A DNA stretch of 64,000 nucleotides from Acuticoccus sp051016205 (GCA_051016205.1 CP136534.1:1922001-1986000), one strand, 5' to 3'; shown: positions 52,240 through 61,058, counted from the first letter of the stretch. Made by a program: numbers and translations. The notes: generated by a model not told the origin, from the letters alone.

Positions 52240-53303
52240 GCGACATCACCTTCCACACCGCCGGACAGGCAGGAATCATCACGCTAACGCGGCCCAAGGC
52301 GTTGAACGCGTTGTCAATGGCGATGGTCAACGAGATGGGTGAGGCGCTGGACGCATGGGCGCAAGATGATGCCGTTGAGCGCGTTGTCGTCACCCACGAG
52401 GGCAAGGCGTTTTGCGCCGGCGGTGACATCCGCGATGTCTATGAGCGGCGCGAGACAGCGGTGGATTTCTTCATCGCCGAATACACCAATAACCACCGCG
52501 TGAAGCGGTTCCCCAAGCCCTACATTTCGCTGATTGACGGGATTTGTATGGGTGGCGGGGTGGGGATCTCCATCCATGGAAGCCATCGCGTGGGTGGGGA
52601 GAACCTTCTTTTTGCCATGCCAGAGGTGGGGATCGGCCTGTTTCCTGACGTGGGGGCAAGTTATGCCCTGTCGCGCATGGATGGGGAGTTCGGCCTTTAC
52701 CTTGGCCTGACGGGTCACCGTCTGAAGCGTGACGGGGCGACGGCTGCCGAGATCATCACCCATCCTGTGGCAAGCGCCGATATCCCCGCAGCTCTTGACC
52801 GCGCCGCACACGCAAGAGACCTCGATGCGGCCCTTGGCGAGCTTACCGTCGAGACCGAGCCTATGGACGCCGGCGAGTTGAAGGCGATTGCCGATGGGTT
52901 TTCGGCAGACAGCGTCAGTGAGATGGTTGCGCGGCTTGAGGCGGCAGGCGACGCTTTCAGCGCCAAGGCCGCGGCAGCCATCAAGGGCAAATCCCCCACC
53001 AGCCTGTCGGTGACGTTGCGTGCGATTCGCGGTGCAAAAGGCCGGCCTTTCGAGGCGTGCTTGCGGGACGAGTTTCGCATCCTGTGCCAGATCCTCAAAG
53101 GTCATGACTTTTATGAGGGAATCCGTTCGGTGGTGATCGACAAGGACAATGCGCCCAGGTGGGACCCTGCGTCCCTGAGCGCCGTCGAGCCCGCTGCCAT
53201 CGACGCCCACTTCATGGAGCCGGAGCGAGGCGACCTGCCCCTTCCTAGCGATGGCTGGTTGACGCTATCGGTCCATCACAGGCCATCAGAGCCCCTCCCA
53301 TGA
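52236..53303 (+). CDS. 3-Hydroxyisobutyryl-CoA hydrolase
   Basis: The 355-residue crotonase-superfamily protein has the HIBCH-typical blocks RPKALNALSMAMVNEM, GKAFCAGGDIRDVYERR, GGGVGISIHGSHRV and MPEVGIGLFPDVGASY. Its length exceeds simple enoyl-CoA hydratases, as expected. It hydrolyses 3-hydroxyisobutyryl-CoA to 3-hydroxyisobutyrate in valine degradation. It overlaps both neighbours by 4 bp. A separate enoyl-CoA hydratase needed for the methacrylyl-CoA step is not in this operon. Confidence 0.92.
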   Translation: MSDITFHTAGQAGIITLTRPKALNALSMAMVNEMGEALDAWAQDDAVERVVVTHEGKAFCAGGDIRDVYERRETAVDFFIAEYTNNHRVKRFPKPYISLIDGICMGGGVGISIHGSHRVGGENLLFAMPEVGIGLFPDVGASYALSRMDGEFGLYLGLTGHRLKRDGATAAEIITHPVASADIPAALDRAAHARDLDAALGELTVETEPMDAGELKAIADGFSADSVSEMVARLEAAGDAFSAKAAAAIKGKSPTSLSVTLRAIRGAKGRPFEACLRDEFRILCQILKGHDFYEGIRSVVIDKDNAPRWDPASLSAVEPAAIDAHFMEPERGDLPLPSDGWLTLSVHHRPSEPLP

Positions 53304-54274
53304 GTGGCGAGGAGACCGATCCACCGCAAAAGGCCGGCGCACCAAAGGCCCCAGACGAAGCCGTGGGAAACGGCAAGGACGGTGCGGGGCCATCACCTCA
53401 AGCAAAACGGGCGGGCGAGGGAAAGCGCACCCCCCCTGCGGCTGCGGCGCTGCGCCAAAGCTTGCGCAAGGCTCAAGCGCTTGACGGAACCCCGCCTGAC
53501 GGTTCACCGCCGCGAAAGTCCCGCCCCACCGCCAAGGCCAGCCCACCGGCAAAAGCGCGTCCGCCAGCGCAAGGCCCTCCCTCCGCCGAAGGTCGGGCCG
53601 AGCGGCCACAAGCGCCCCATGCGAAAACACCGGCAAAGACGGCAAGTGTTCCGGCAAAGGTGCCGCCCAAGTCACAAGGGGCAGCACGGGCAAAGCTTCC
53701 CGCCCATGCGCGCCCGGCGCCAGTGCGCGACACCGCCAAGGCCGTTGCCGTCAGGCCAGCGCCTGAAGTGGCGGCCGACCCGCAACTGACCGCCGTCAGC
53801 GCCGCTGCCGCCACGCGCAAGGCCACCCAGGCGCGCCTACACTCCATGACCTCGCAGGAGGACCCTCTCGCCTCCAAGCGCAACACCGATCCTGACCCTT
53901 TAGGCTTTGCCATCAAGGTCATCTTGCGTCTTGCCGCGGTGGCGTGGCTGGCAGGGGCGGTCCTCCTATGGGGCCGTCTTGTGGGCTATATCGAGACCGA
54001 TCTCTCCCCCGCCTGGCACGACCCCACAGGCCCTTGGGTGACAACGGGGGCAGCCGCGGTTGCCTGGCCTGCGGTGGCTGTGGGGTTGTGGCTGACATCG
54101 CGTTGGGGCGTTGTCCTTTGGGGCGCGGCCTTGGCGCTTGAGGCGGCGATGATCCTCACAGATGCCTCTCTCGCCCCCTTCGGTCTTGCCGCCTTTTTCG
54201 TCAACGTTGCGGTCTTTGCGGTGGTGGCGGCCCTCGGCGGCGTGCGTGCCGTTCGGCGCAAGGAATACATCTGA
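53300..54274 (+). CDS. Membrane protein with long disordered Ala/Pro/Lys-rich N-terminus
   Basis: The 324-residue protein has about 200 N-terminal residues of low-complexity Ala/Pro/Lys/Arg sequence, predicted cytoplasmic and unstructured. Four hydrophobic helices follow (about 204-225, 248-265, 268-286, 292-312) and a short basic tail. The membrane part resembles small rhizobial integral proteins such as the DUF6163 type, but I am not certain. It sits between the hydrolase and dehydrogenase genes of valine degradation, and its ATG overlaps the hydrolase stop, so it is translationally coupled. Function unknown. Confidence 0.75.
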   Translation: MSGEETDPPQKAGAPKAPDEAVGNGKDGAGPSPQAKRAGEGKRTPPAAAALRQSLRKAQALDGTPPDGSPPRKSRPTAKASPPAKARPPAQGPPSAEGRAERPQAPHAKTPAKTASVPAKVPPKSQGAARAKLPAHARPAPVRDTAKAVAVRPAPEVAADPQLTAVSAAAATRKATQARLHSMTSQEDPLASKRNTDPDPLGFAIKVILRLAAVAWLAGAVLLWGRLVGYIETDLSPAWHDPTGPWVTTGAAAVAWPAVAVGLWLTSRWGVVLWGAALALEAAMILTDASLAPFGLAAFFVNVAVFAVVAALGGVRAVRRKEYI

Positions 54275-54319
54275 CCCACGCAACAAGGGTCCACAAGAAC
54301 ACCACGGGGAGAGGACGCC

Positions 54320-55210
54320 ATGTCACGGATCGCCTTTATCGGCCTTGGCAACATGGGGGCCCCCATGGCCGCCAACCTTGCCAAAGCCGGCCACGGGGTT
54401 TTGGGGTTCGATGTGGTGCCGGCAGCCAGAGAGGCTTTTGTCGCCTCAGGGGGCGCTGTGGCCCGGAACCTTGAAGAGGCGGTGTCGGGCGCCGATGCCG
54501 TCATCACCATGCTTCCCGCAGGGGCCCATGTGCGCGAGGTGGTGACAGGGCAGAGCGGTGTTCTCTCCCACCTTGGTGATGGCGTCTTGCTGATCGACTG
54601 CTCCACCATCGATGTGGCAACCGCGCGCGAAGTGGCCGCCACGGCTGGCGCGGGCGGCGTACAGATGGTGGATGCCCCCGTCTCTGGCGGCGTGGGCGGT
54701 GCTGCCGCCGGAACGCTCACCTTCATGGTAGGGGGCGAGGAGGCAACCTTTGCCCGCGCCGAGCCCTTGCTGTCAGCCATGGGCAAGACGGTGGTCTATT
54801 GCGGCGCGGCAGGGGCGGGGCAGGCCGCCAAGGTCTGCAACAACATGATCCTCGGCATTTCGATGATTGCCGTCAGCGAAGCCTTCAACCTTGCCGACGG
54901 TCTGGGGCTCGACCGCCAAAAGCTGTTTGATGTGGCAAGCACGGCCTCGGGCCAATGCTGGTCGCTGACCACCTACTGCCCTGTGCCGGGCCCCGTGCCC
55001 ACATCCCCCGCCAACCGCGACTATGCCCCAGGCTTCACCGCACAGATGATGCTCAAAGACCTGAAGCTTGCCGCAGAGGCTGCCGAAACATCCGGTGTTG
55101 CCACCCCCTTGGGCGGCGGCGCGCGCGCCCTTTACGAGGCGTTTTGCGATGCCGGCGGCGAGGCGACGGACTTTTCGGGCATCATCGAACACCTTCGCGG
55201 CAAGGATTGA
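54320..55210 (+). CDS. mmsB: 3-Hydroxyisobutyrate dehydrogenase
   Basis: The 296-residue protein belongs to the beta-hydroxyacid dehydrogenase family. It has NAD-binding IAFIGLGNMGAPMAANL at the N-terminus, the substrate motif DAPVSGGVGGAAAGTLTFM, and catalytic lysine in GAGQAAKVCNNM. It oxidises 3-hydroxyisobutyrate to methylmalonate semialdehyde. It completes the three valine steps encoded here; the next enzyme, MmsA, is not in the window. The product pathway leads to propionyl-CoA, handled by the carboxylase at 17-20.6 kb. Confidence 0.94.
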   Translation: MSRIAFIGLGNMGAPMAANLAKAGHGVLGFDVVPAAREAFVASGGAVARNLEEAVSGADAVITMLPAGAHVREVVTGQSGVLSHLGDGVLLIDCSTIDVATAREVAATAGAGGVQMVDAPVSGGVGGAAAGTLTFMVGGEEATFARAEPLLSAMGKTVVYCGAAGAGQAAKVCNNMILGISMIAVSEAFNLADGLGLDRQKLFDVASTASGQCWSLTTYCPVPGPVPTSPANRDYAPGFTAQMMLKDLKLAAEAAETSGVATPLGGGARALYEAFCDAGGEATDFSGIIEHLRGKD

Positions 55211-55458
55211 GCGGGCTGAGGATCCCCCGGCTCGCCCTTGTCTACCCGCTCTCGCCACCCCTCAGCGCCACCTGGGCCGCACTGAGGACGCCTCGGCTTT
55301 GCGCTGTGCCGGGCATCGTCGCCGTGGCGTTGGACTTTGCCCGGGCCCTGCCCAGAACGCTCGCGGTGATGCGTCAAGGCCGGGGTCCTTTTGGGTGAAA
55401 ACATCGATCAGGCTTCGGGCCGTTTGACCCTTGTGACGCAAAAGTCACGGCGAAGGCG
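55211..55458. other. Intergenic stretch, no gene seen
   Basis: Together with the regulatory site below, this forms a 347-bp gap between mmsB and ldtR. The short frames here look like composition noise. A small dyad GTGAC (55433-55437) / GTCAC (55444-55448) is the only structure noticed before the CtrA-like site. Confidence 0.4.
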
Positions 55459-55473
55459 TTAACCATTGATTCA
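55459..55473 (+). promoter_or_regulatory. Candidate CtrA box overlapping a GANTC methylation site, upstream of ldtR
   Basis: TTAACCATTGATTCA reads TTAA-N7-TTCA, one base from the CtrA consensus and containing the frequent TTAACCAT half. It overlaps GATTC (55468-55472), a CcrM substrate. It lies about 85 bp before the ldtR ATG. It suggests cell-cycle input to the LdtR regulon. Confidence 0.4.
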
Positions 55474-55557
55474 GGTTGCCGATTAAGCACCCGGTTATCG
55501 CGACAACCCACCGTTGGCCAAAAGCGCCCAAATGGGCCACTGGCAAGAGGCAAGCGG

Positions 55558-56079
55558 ATGAATTTGCATGTGCGTGAGGCGGAACAGACGGGATTGGCCG
55601 ATCGGCCGGCCGTCGATGACACGGTGCGGCAGGCGTACCTTGAGGCGATCCGTCTCATCGAACGCGCCCACCGAAGGTTCTTGGACGTTGTGAAGGACGA
55701 GCTCGACAGGCTCGGCTGTGATGAGGTCAACAACGTCCAGGCGGTGCTGTTGCACAATGTGGGCAGTGAGGAGCTGACACCGAGCGAGCTGAAGTCGCGC
55801 GGTTACTATTTGGGCTCCAATGTGTCCTACAACCTGAAAAAGCTGGGTGAATTGGGCTACCTCGTCCAGCGCCGATCCAACCGCGATCGCCGCACGGTGC
55901 GCATCACCGTGACGGAAAAGGGCGCTGAGGTCGCCGCCGTGGTGGAGCGTTTGCTGGATCGGCACTTGAAGTCCCTCGCCCCCATCGGCGGCGTTGAGGC
56001 CGAAAGTCTTGAAGGCACCACCAAGACGCTGCGTCGGCTCGACAGGTTCTGGAAGGACCAGGTTCTTTACCGCCTTTGA
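55558..56079 (+). CDS. ldtR: MarR-family regulator LdtR
   Basis: The 173-residue protein is a winged-helix MarR regulator. The block SRGYYLGSNVSYNLKKLGEL and the preceding NNVQAVLLHNVGSEELT match LdtR of Liberibacter and Sinorhizobium, the regulator of an L,D-transpeptidase gene and stress tolerance. The L,D-transpeptidase gene follows directly, and a perfect 14-bp palindrome lies between the two. No ligand can be inferred from sequence; LdtR homologues respond to small aromatic compounds in published work. Confidence 0.9.
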   Translation: MNLHVREAEQTGLADRPAVDDTVRQAYLEAIRLIERAHRRFLDVVKDELDRLGCDEVNNVQAVLLHNVGSEELTPSELKSRGYYLGSNVSYNLKKLGELGYLVQRRSNRDRRTVRITVTEKGAEVAAVVERLLDRHLKSLAPIGGVEAESLEGTTKTLRRLDRFWKDQVLYRL

Positions 56080-56124
56080 CAGTGCGCAGAGGCATTGACG
56101 GCACAGGGCTCTGAACACCTGCCC

Positions 56125-56138
56125 AATTGACGTCAATT
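56125..56138. promoter_or_regulatory. Perfect palindrome between ldtR and the L,D-transpeptidase gene (candidate LdtR operator)
   Basis: AATTGACGTCAATT is a perfect 14-bp palindrome in the 138-bp spacer, about 80 bp upstream of the transpeptidase start. MarR proteins bind such palindromes, and the neighbour is LdtR, so this is the best operator candidate in the window. Confidence 0.55.
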
Positions 56139-56217
56139 TGTAGGAAGATCCGTTGTTCGGGCGCTGCCGACATGGTACCGGGCATAAAGACCGAAGGTGC
56201 GAGTCGGGAGTATACGC

Positions 56218-57504
56218 GTGAATTGGTCCGTTTTAGGTTCCTTGAAGACGCGTCGCAGGGTTGCGGCGCGGGCGGTAATGGTGGCGGCAGCCTTTACGGT
56301 GGCAGCTCCTTACGAAGCCTTCGCTCAACACGACAGCCCCCTTGAGGCGCTGCGCTCGTTCAAGCGCCAGGCCGAATGGTCGGACCGTTTCGACGCCACT
56401 TTGCCTGAGGTGCGCGCGGTCAATTCCACCCAGCCCACCCTTTCGGGCGAGGCGATGGCCCGCATGCAGATGGCCATCGCCCGTTACCGCGCCATCGCGG
56501 CGGCGGGCGGTTGGCCTTACCTTCAGCCGTCCAAGACGGCTTTGCGGCTCGGCATGCGTCACAAGGACGTTGTGGTGCTGCGCGAGAGGCTGTCTGCGTC
56601 AGGCGACCTCAGCCAGCGTGGCGGCCGGCCGGAGGTGTTCGATTCCTACGTGGCCGCGGCCGTCAAGCGCTTTCAGTTGCGCCACGGCCTTCTGGCCAGC
56701 GGCATTGTGGATGCGTCCACCATCACAGCCCTCAACGTGCCTGTGACCGTCCGGCTCAGCCAGCTTGAGACCAACATGGGCCGCATCGCCGACACGGCGA
56801 AGGACCTGAAAGACCGCTACGTGCTGGTCAACATTCCTGCCGCGGAGATCGAAGCGGTGGAGAACGGGCGCGTGCGCTCCCGCCACACCGCGGTCGTCGG
56901 CAAGATCGACAGGCAAAGCCCGATCCTCACCTCCAGAGTCCATGAGTTGAACTTCAACCCCTACTGGACCGTGCCTGTCTCCATCGTCCGCCGCGACCTG
57001 ATCCCGCGGATGAAGAAGGACCCGTCCTACCTCGCCGACCAGAAGATCAAGATTTATCGCTGGGGCGACACGAGCCGTGAGTTCGATTACACCGAGATCG
57101 ACTGGTATACCGACGAGGCAACACAATACATGTTTCGCCAGGAGCCCGGCGAGCTGAACTCCCTCGGCACCGTGAAAATCAACTTCCACAATGCCCACCA
57201 GGTCTACCTGCACGACACGCCGCAGAAGAACCTTTTTGGGGAAGACGCGCGCTTCCACTCCTCCGGTTGCGTCAGGGTGCAGAATGTGCGCGAGCTGATC
57301 ACCTGGCTTGCCCGCCCCAATGGTTGGGACCGCGCCCAGGTGGACGCCGTCATCCGCTCGGGCCAGCGCATGGACCTGAAGCTGAACAAGGCGACGCAGA
57401 TCAAGTTCGCCTACATCACCGCCTGGGTGAATGCGGACGGTGTGGTCCATTTCCGCGATGACATCTATCGCAAGGATGGGGTGGAGACGGCCTCCCTTCA
57501 ATAG
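56218..57504 (+). CDS. ldtP: L,D-transpeptidase with peptidoglycan-binding domain (LdtP-type, YcbB-like)
   Basis: The 428-residue protein has a signal peptide ending near YEAFAQ, a peptidoglycan-binding domain (LRLGMRHKDVVVLRERL through AAAVKRFQLRHGL), and a YkuD catalytic domain. The catalytic domain has IWY-type substrate regions and the active-site motif HSSGCVR, with Cys351. It should make 3-3 cross-links or attach lipoproteins in the periplasm. GTG 56218 has GGGAG 7 nt upstream and is preferred over GTG 56197. It follows ldtR and is followed by a strong terminator. Confidence 0.92.
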   Translation: MNWSVLGSLKTRRRVAARAVMVAAAFTVAAPYEAFAQHDSPLEALRSFKRQAEWSDRFDATLPEVRAVNSTQPTLSGEAMARMQMAIARYRAIAAAGGWPYLQPSKTALRLGMRHKDVVVLRERLSASGDLSQRGGRPEVFDSYVAAAVKRFQLRHGLLASGIVDASTITALNVPVTVRLSQLETNMGRIADTAKDLKDRYVLVNIPAAEIEAVENGRVRSRHTAVVGKIDRQSPILTSRVHELNFNPYWTVPVSIVRRDLIPRMKKDPSYLADQKIKIYRWGDTSREFDYTEIDWYTDEATQYMFRQEPGELNSLGTVKINFHNAHQVYLHDTPQKNLFGEDARFHSSGCVRVQNVRELITWLARPNGWDRAQVDAVIRSGQRMDLKLNKATQIKFAYITAWVNADGVVHFRDDIYRKDGVETASLQ

Positions 57505-57542
57505 AATTGCGCGACGCCCCCTTTAGGGGCAGCCAAAAATCG

Positions 57543-57583
57543 AACCGCGTCCGGCTTTGAGCCAGGCGCGGTTTTTCTTTTTC
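57543..57583 (+). terminator. Rho-independent terminator after the L,D-transpeptidase gene
   Basis: AACCGCG and CGCGGTT enclose a nearly continuous stem ending in GGCT-TTG-AGCC, followed by TTTTTCTTTTTCT. A smaller hairpin GCCCC-CTTTA-GGGGC lies just before it. This is the clearest intrinsic terminator in the window. Confidence 0.85.
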
Positions 57584-57661
57584 TGATACGTTTAAGTGCC
57601 CACGTCAGATTACCGCTGGCGCAAATTAGGCCGTACTGTTTCATAAGTAGGCGCGCTGACC

Positions 57662-57726
57662 TTGGATTTGTCACAATTAATACTGCTATAATATCTTTAA
57701 GGTGGCCGCGTATTCACATCGTGAAT
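57662..57726 (+). promoter_or_regulatory. AT-rich promoter region with dyad upstream of the glycosyltransferase gene
   Basis: A perfect -10 hexamer TATAAT (57687-57692) sits in a strikingly AT-rich stretch, with weak -35 candidates (TTGGAT at 57662, 19-bp spacer). ATTCAC-ATC-GTGAAT (57712-57726) is a 6-bp inverted repeat just downstream, in operator position. The rest of the 57584-57901 gap contains no convincing gene. Confidence 0.5.
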
Positions 57727-57901
57727 TGGCCATTCATTTTTATGGTTTTAAGATGGCCTTGCCGAATGCATCTGGTAGCCTGACTTTTTCTGTTTGCGAG
57801 GCTGCGGTCGACACTTATATGGCGAGGAGGACGTCGGCGGCGCGGTGCTGCCGTCGCGCTGGGTTGCGTACGCACGTTCGAGTTCGCGAGGTTTGGTTGG
57901 G

Positions 57902-58861
57902 ATGAGCGCTCTTTTGTTGTCCAGTGTGAAGGATGAGGGTCCCTGGCTGATCGAGTGGGTGGCGTTTCACGATGCGCTGAACTTCAATGACATCCTCATC
58001 TACCAGAACGACTCCACCGACCTTACCCATGAAATCCTTTCGCGCCTCCAGGCGCTCGGCGTCATCCATTACAAGATCAACACCCAAGCGACGGCCGTGC
58101 GCTCGAACGGCCGCAAAAAGCGTCCGCAAATGGACGCCTTCGCTGACGCCTTCCAGTCCGACCTCTATAAGAGGAACGACTGGTGCCTCGTCATGGACAA
58201 TGACGAGTATCTGAACCTTAAGATCCACGACAACGTCGACCACTTTTGCGCCTACCATGGCGGCGCCCATGCGGTGGCCATCAATTGGCGCTGCTTTGGC
58301 TCCTCAGGCCGCGCCTTGTGGTCCCCTTTGATGACCATCGACAGGTTCGACCACTGCGCGCCTGAGCAGCATTACACAAGCCGCAAGTTCAAATCGATCC
58401 ACCGCACCAACGTCGGCTTCAAGGCCATCGGCCTCCACAGGCCGGTCCCCGGCGGCGGGCCGCGGGAGGAGTACGTCTACTCCGACGGCACGCACATGCC
58501 TGACGCCCTCCAGATCAATGCCGGCGACAGCAAGTGGAAGCACGCCCGCGGCTATCACGAGTACGCCCAGGTGAACCACTACGCCGTGCGCAGCCGCGAA
58601 GAGGCCGAGCGCAAAATGGTCCGCGGGCGCGGCACCGGCAAAACCTCCCACGTGTTCGAAGACTACTTCCAAAAATTCGACCTGAACCACGAGAAAGAGA
58701 CCAGCATCAGCCGCCACGCCAACAAAGCCCACCGTCGCTTCAACGAACTGATGGACGACCCCATTCTGCGCGCCCTGCACAAAGACACCTGTGCCATCCA
58801 TTTCGAGATCGACCAGGCGGCAGCGGCGGAGGTGGCACGGGCACGTCGCGCCGCCGCCTGA
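57902..58861 (+). CDS. Glycosyltransferase family 2/92-like protein
   Basis: The 319-residue cytosolic protein opens with LLLSSVKDEGPWLIEWVAFH and ILIYQNDSTD, the pattern of bacterial family 2 / DUF23-like glycosyltransferases. The metal/nucleotide-sugar motif is WCLVMDNDEYL (Asp99-Asn100-Asp101). The middle contains WRCFGSSG and the end VNHYAVRSREE with repeated basic/His segments, common in this group. It probably adds a sugar to a surface polysaccharide. It is a single-gene unit behind its own AT-rich promoter, with no polymer-synthesis genes nearby. Confidence 0.85.
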   Translation: MSALLLSSVKDEGPWLIEWVAFHDALNFNDILIYQNDSTDLTHEILSRLQALGVIHYKINTQATAVRSNGRKKRPQMDAFADAFQSDLYKRNDWCLVMDNDEYLNLKIHDNVDHFCAYHGGAHAVAINWRCFGSSGRALWSPLMTIDRFDHCAPEQHYTSRKFKSIHRTNVGFKAIGLHRPVPGGGPREEYVYSDGTHMPDALQINAGDSKWKHARGYHEYAQVNHYAVRSREEAERKMVRGRGTGKTSHVFEDYFQKFDLNHEKETSISRHANKAHRRFNELMDDPILRALHKDTCAIHFEIDQAAAAEVARARRAAA

Positions 58862-59034
58862 GGTCTAGGGCGTTCGCGTGGTCCCTGGGCTGAGGCTGCT
58901 GGGTCCGTGCAAAATCCGCTCGCCGGCGTATGGCTGCCCCGCGGAAGGGCTTGGGCCCTGTGGCCGCCTGAAGACGCCGTATTGATTGCCAAGCGAACCG
59001 CAGTAGACTTGCCGGCGGTGTCGGAGGGGCGGTC

Positions 59035-59655
59035 GTGGGTGGTTTTGAGAATTTGATTGCTGTCGCATTGGCGTTCTTCGTGGTCACGGTTTCGCCTGGG
59101 CCCGCGAACATTGCCGTGGCGACCGTTGCCATGAGTGCCGGCCGACGGCGCGGCTTGCTGTTTGGGGCGGGCCTGTCCTGTGGCTTGGCATTTTGGGGTG
59201 TGATCGCCGCAACAGGGATGGGGACGGTTCTTCAAGCCTCCGAGACGGCGCTGATCGCGCTCAAAGTCCTGGGCGGGCTCTATTTGTTGTGGCTGGCGAT
59301 CCAGTCCGGCCGGTCGGCGCTGAAGCCATCGACAGCTGCGCCTGTTTGCGTCAGTGACGGACGCTGGTTCGTCCGCGGGCTGGTCTTGAATCTTTCAAAC
59401 CCAAAGGCGGTCGTTGCATGGATGGCGGCGCTCTCCATGGGCCTTGGCGTTGGAGATGGTGGCGCGCACGTCATTGCCGCGACGCTGGTGTGCTTTGCCT
59501 TGGGCTTTGCAAACTATGCCGGCTACGCCATGGCGTTCTCGCTCTCAGGCTTCATGGCAGGCTACCAGCGTCTGCGCCGGTGGATTGACGGGGCCGTTGC
59601 GGCGCTGTTTGCAGCTGCGGGGTTCGGGCTCATCCGGTCGGCCATTTCCCGCTGA
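59035..59655 (+). CDS. LysE-family amino-acid exporter, paralogue 1
   Basis: The 206-residue protein has six hydrophobic helices and the LysE/RhtB start FFVVTVSPGPANIAVATVAM followed by GAGLSCGLAFWGVIAA and NLSNPKAVVAWMAAL. The family exports amino acids or derivatives. The start is GTG 59035 with GGAGGGG upstream. It converges with the second LysE-type gene 12 bp away. Confidence 0.9.
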   Translation: MGGFENLIAVALAFFVVTVSPGPANIAVATVAMSAGRRRGLLFGAGLSCGLAFWGVIAATGMGTVLQASETALIALKVLGGLYLLWLAIQSGRSALKPSTAAPVCVSDGRWFVRGLVLNLSNPKAVVAWMAALSMGLGVGDGGAHVIAATLVCFALGFANYAGYAMAFSLSGFMAGYQRLRRWIDGAVAALFAAAGFGLIRSAISR

Positions 59656-59667
59656 CTGCGCTGCCGG

Positions 59668-60312
59668 TCAGGACGCGCGGGTTAGGAGGAGTTTTACGGC
59701 AAACCCGCCGAGCACCGTTGCAAACAACCAGTCCACCGCCCGTGTGGCGCGAGGCGAGCGCCTTAAGAACCCGGCCAAAGTGCCTGCAAACACAATCATC
59801 GTCGTGGTGATGGGTGTTGCGATCACCACGAACAGCGCGCCCAAGACAATCAGCTTTGCCGAGGCATTGGGGTCGGTGGGGCTGACGAACTGGGGGAGGA
59901 AGGTGATGAAGAAGACGATGATCTTCGGATTCAACAGGTTGATGAGAAGGCCTTTCAGGTAGACCGCCTTCACGCTTTCCGCCGGTCGCCGCGTCCCGTC
60001 CAGCTGAAAGGACGAGCCGTTGCGCAAGGCATCCACCGCAAGCCACAACAGGTAGAGCGCGCCCACCACCTTCAGGACGGTGAAGGCCGTTGCGGAGGCC
60101 AGCAGCAGCGCCGAAAGCCCGATGGCAACGAACAGCGTATGCACCAAGAGCCCCGTCGCAGCGCCGGCAAAGGCGGCAAACCCTGCAATGCGGGACTGGC
60201 TAACGGTCTTGCCCAAAAACAAGGTCATGTCGGGGCCTGGCGTCAGCGTCAAAGCCACCACGGCAAGGGTGTAGGTGATCAGGACCGGCAGGGTGGGGAG
60301 CACATCGCCCAA
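59668..60312 (-). CDS. LysE-family amino-acid exporter, paralogue 2
   Basis: The 214-residue protein has the family motif TLTPGPDMTLFLGKTVSQS, then GAATGLLVHTLFVAIGLSALL, KVVGALYLLWLA and NLLNPKIIVFFITFLPQFV. It is of the RhtB type. It is convergent with paralogue 1 and divergent from paralogue 3, across 143 bp that must hold both promoters. Confidence 0.92.
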   Translation of the reverse strand: MGDVLPTLPVLITYTLAVVALTLTPGPDMTLFLGKTVSQSRIAGFAAFAGAATGLLVHTLFVAIGLSALLLASATAFTVLKVVGALYLLWLAVDALRNGSSFQLDGTRRPAESVKAVYLKGLLINLLNPKIIVFFITFLPQFVSPTDPNASAKLIVLGALFVVIATPITTTMIVFAGTLAGFLRRSPRATRAVDWLFATVLGGFAVKLLLTRAS

Positions 60313-60455
60313 GGCGTCCTCCTTTGTCAGCCGCTTGATCGCGGACAGGGCGAGGACCCTTACCCGCCTATCGCAGCGCTTGCAAAACGGCCCCGTGGGC
60401 TGCTTTGACGGGGCAACGGTTCGTCCAAAGACGCTGAAGGCGCCACACCCGGTCT

Positions 60456-61058
60456 ATGCCCCTGTCATTTGATGCTGTCCTCGCGCTCCTCGTCTTTGCC
60501 GTCGCTGCAACCATGACGCCCGGGCCCAACACCTTCATGCTCGCATCCTCAGGGGCAACTTTCGGCATCGGGCGCACGCTGCCGCACATTTTGGGCGTCA
60601 CATTTGGCTTCCCGTTCATGATGTTCGCGGTCACCCTCGGCCTCGGTGAGCTTTTTCGCGAAGTGCCCGTGTTGCGGACAGGCGTCGCCGTCGTGGGGTT
60701 TTGCGTCATGCTGTGGCTGGCCTACCGCATTGCAACCCAGCCTGTGGGCGCAGCGGCAGGGCGTGGCCGGCCCCTCAGCTTCGTGACGGCGGCAGCCTTC
60801 CAATGGGTCAATCCCAAAGCGTGGGTGATGACCATCGGCGTCGGCGCCACCTACATGACGGGCGTTGCCCCGACCCGCGAGGCCCTCGCCATTGCCGTCA
60901 TTTTCGCAATGGTTTTGCTGGTTGCCTGCCTGTTGTGGACCGCCTTTGGCGTCGGCATGGGCCGTGTCTTGGGGGGCGGCGTGGCCATGCGGATCTTCAA
61001 CATGGCGATGGCTGGGCTCCTCGCCTTGTCCGCCCTTTGGATCCTCCTCGACAGATGA
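60456..61058 (+). CDS. LysE-family amino-acid exporter, paralogue 3
   Basis: The 200-residue protein carries MTPGPNTFMLASSGATFG, PHILGVTFGFPFMMFAV and QWVNPKAWVMTIG, close to the cysteine/O-acetylserine exporter branch (EamB/YfiK-like). It is strongly similar to the next gene over its whole length, so the pair looks like a tandem duplication. Confidence 0.9.
   Translation: MPLSFDAVLALLVFAVAATMTPGPNTFMLASSGATFGIGRTLPHILGVTFGFPFMMFAVTLGLGELFREVPVLRTGVAVVGFCVMLWLAYRIATQPVGAAAGRGRPLSFVTAAAFQWVNPKAWVMTIGVGATYMTGVAPTREALAIAVIFAMVLLVACLLWTAFGVGMGRVLGGGVAMRIFNMAMAGLLALSALWILLDR

Noticed and set aside
57702..57905. Small frame of 67 codons upstream of the glycosyltransferase
   Set aside because: It overlaps the candidate operator and the glycosyltransferase start, has no ribosome-binding site and no similarity; most likely leader sequence.
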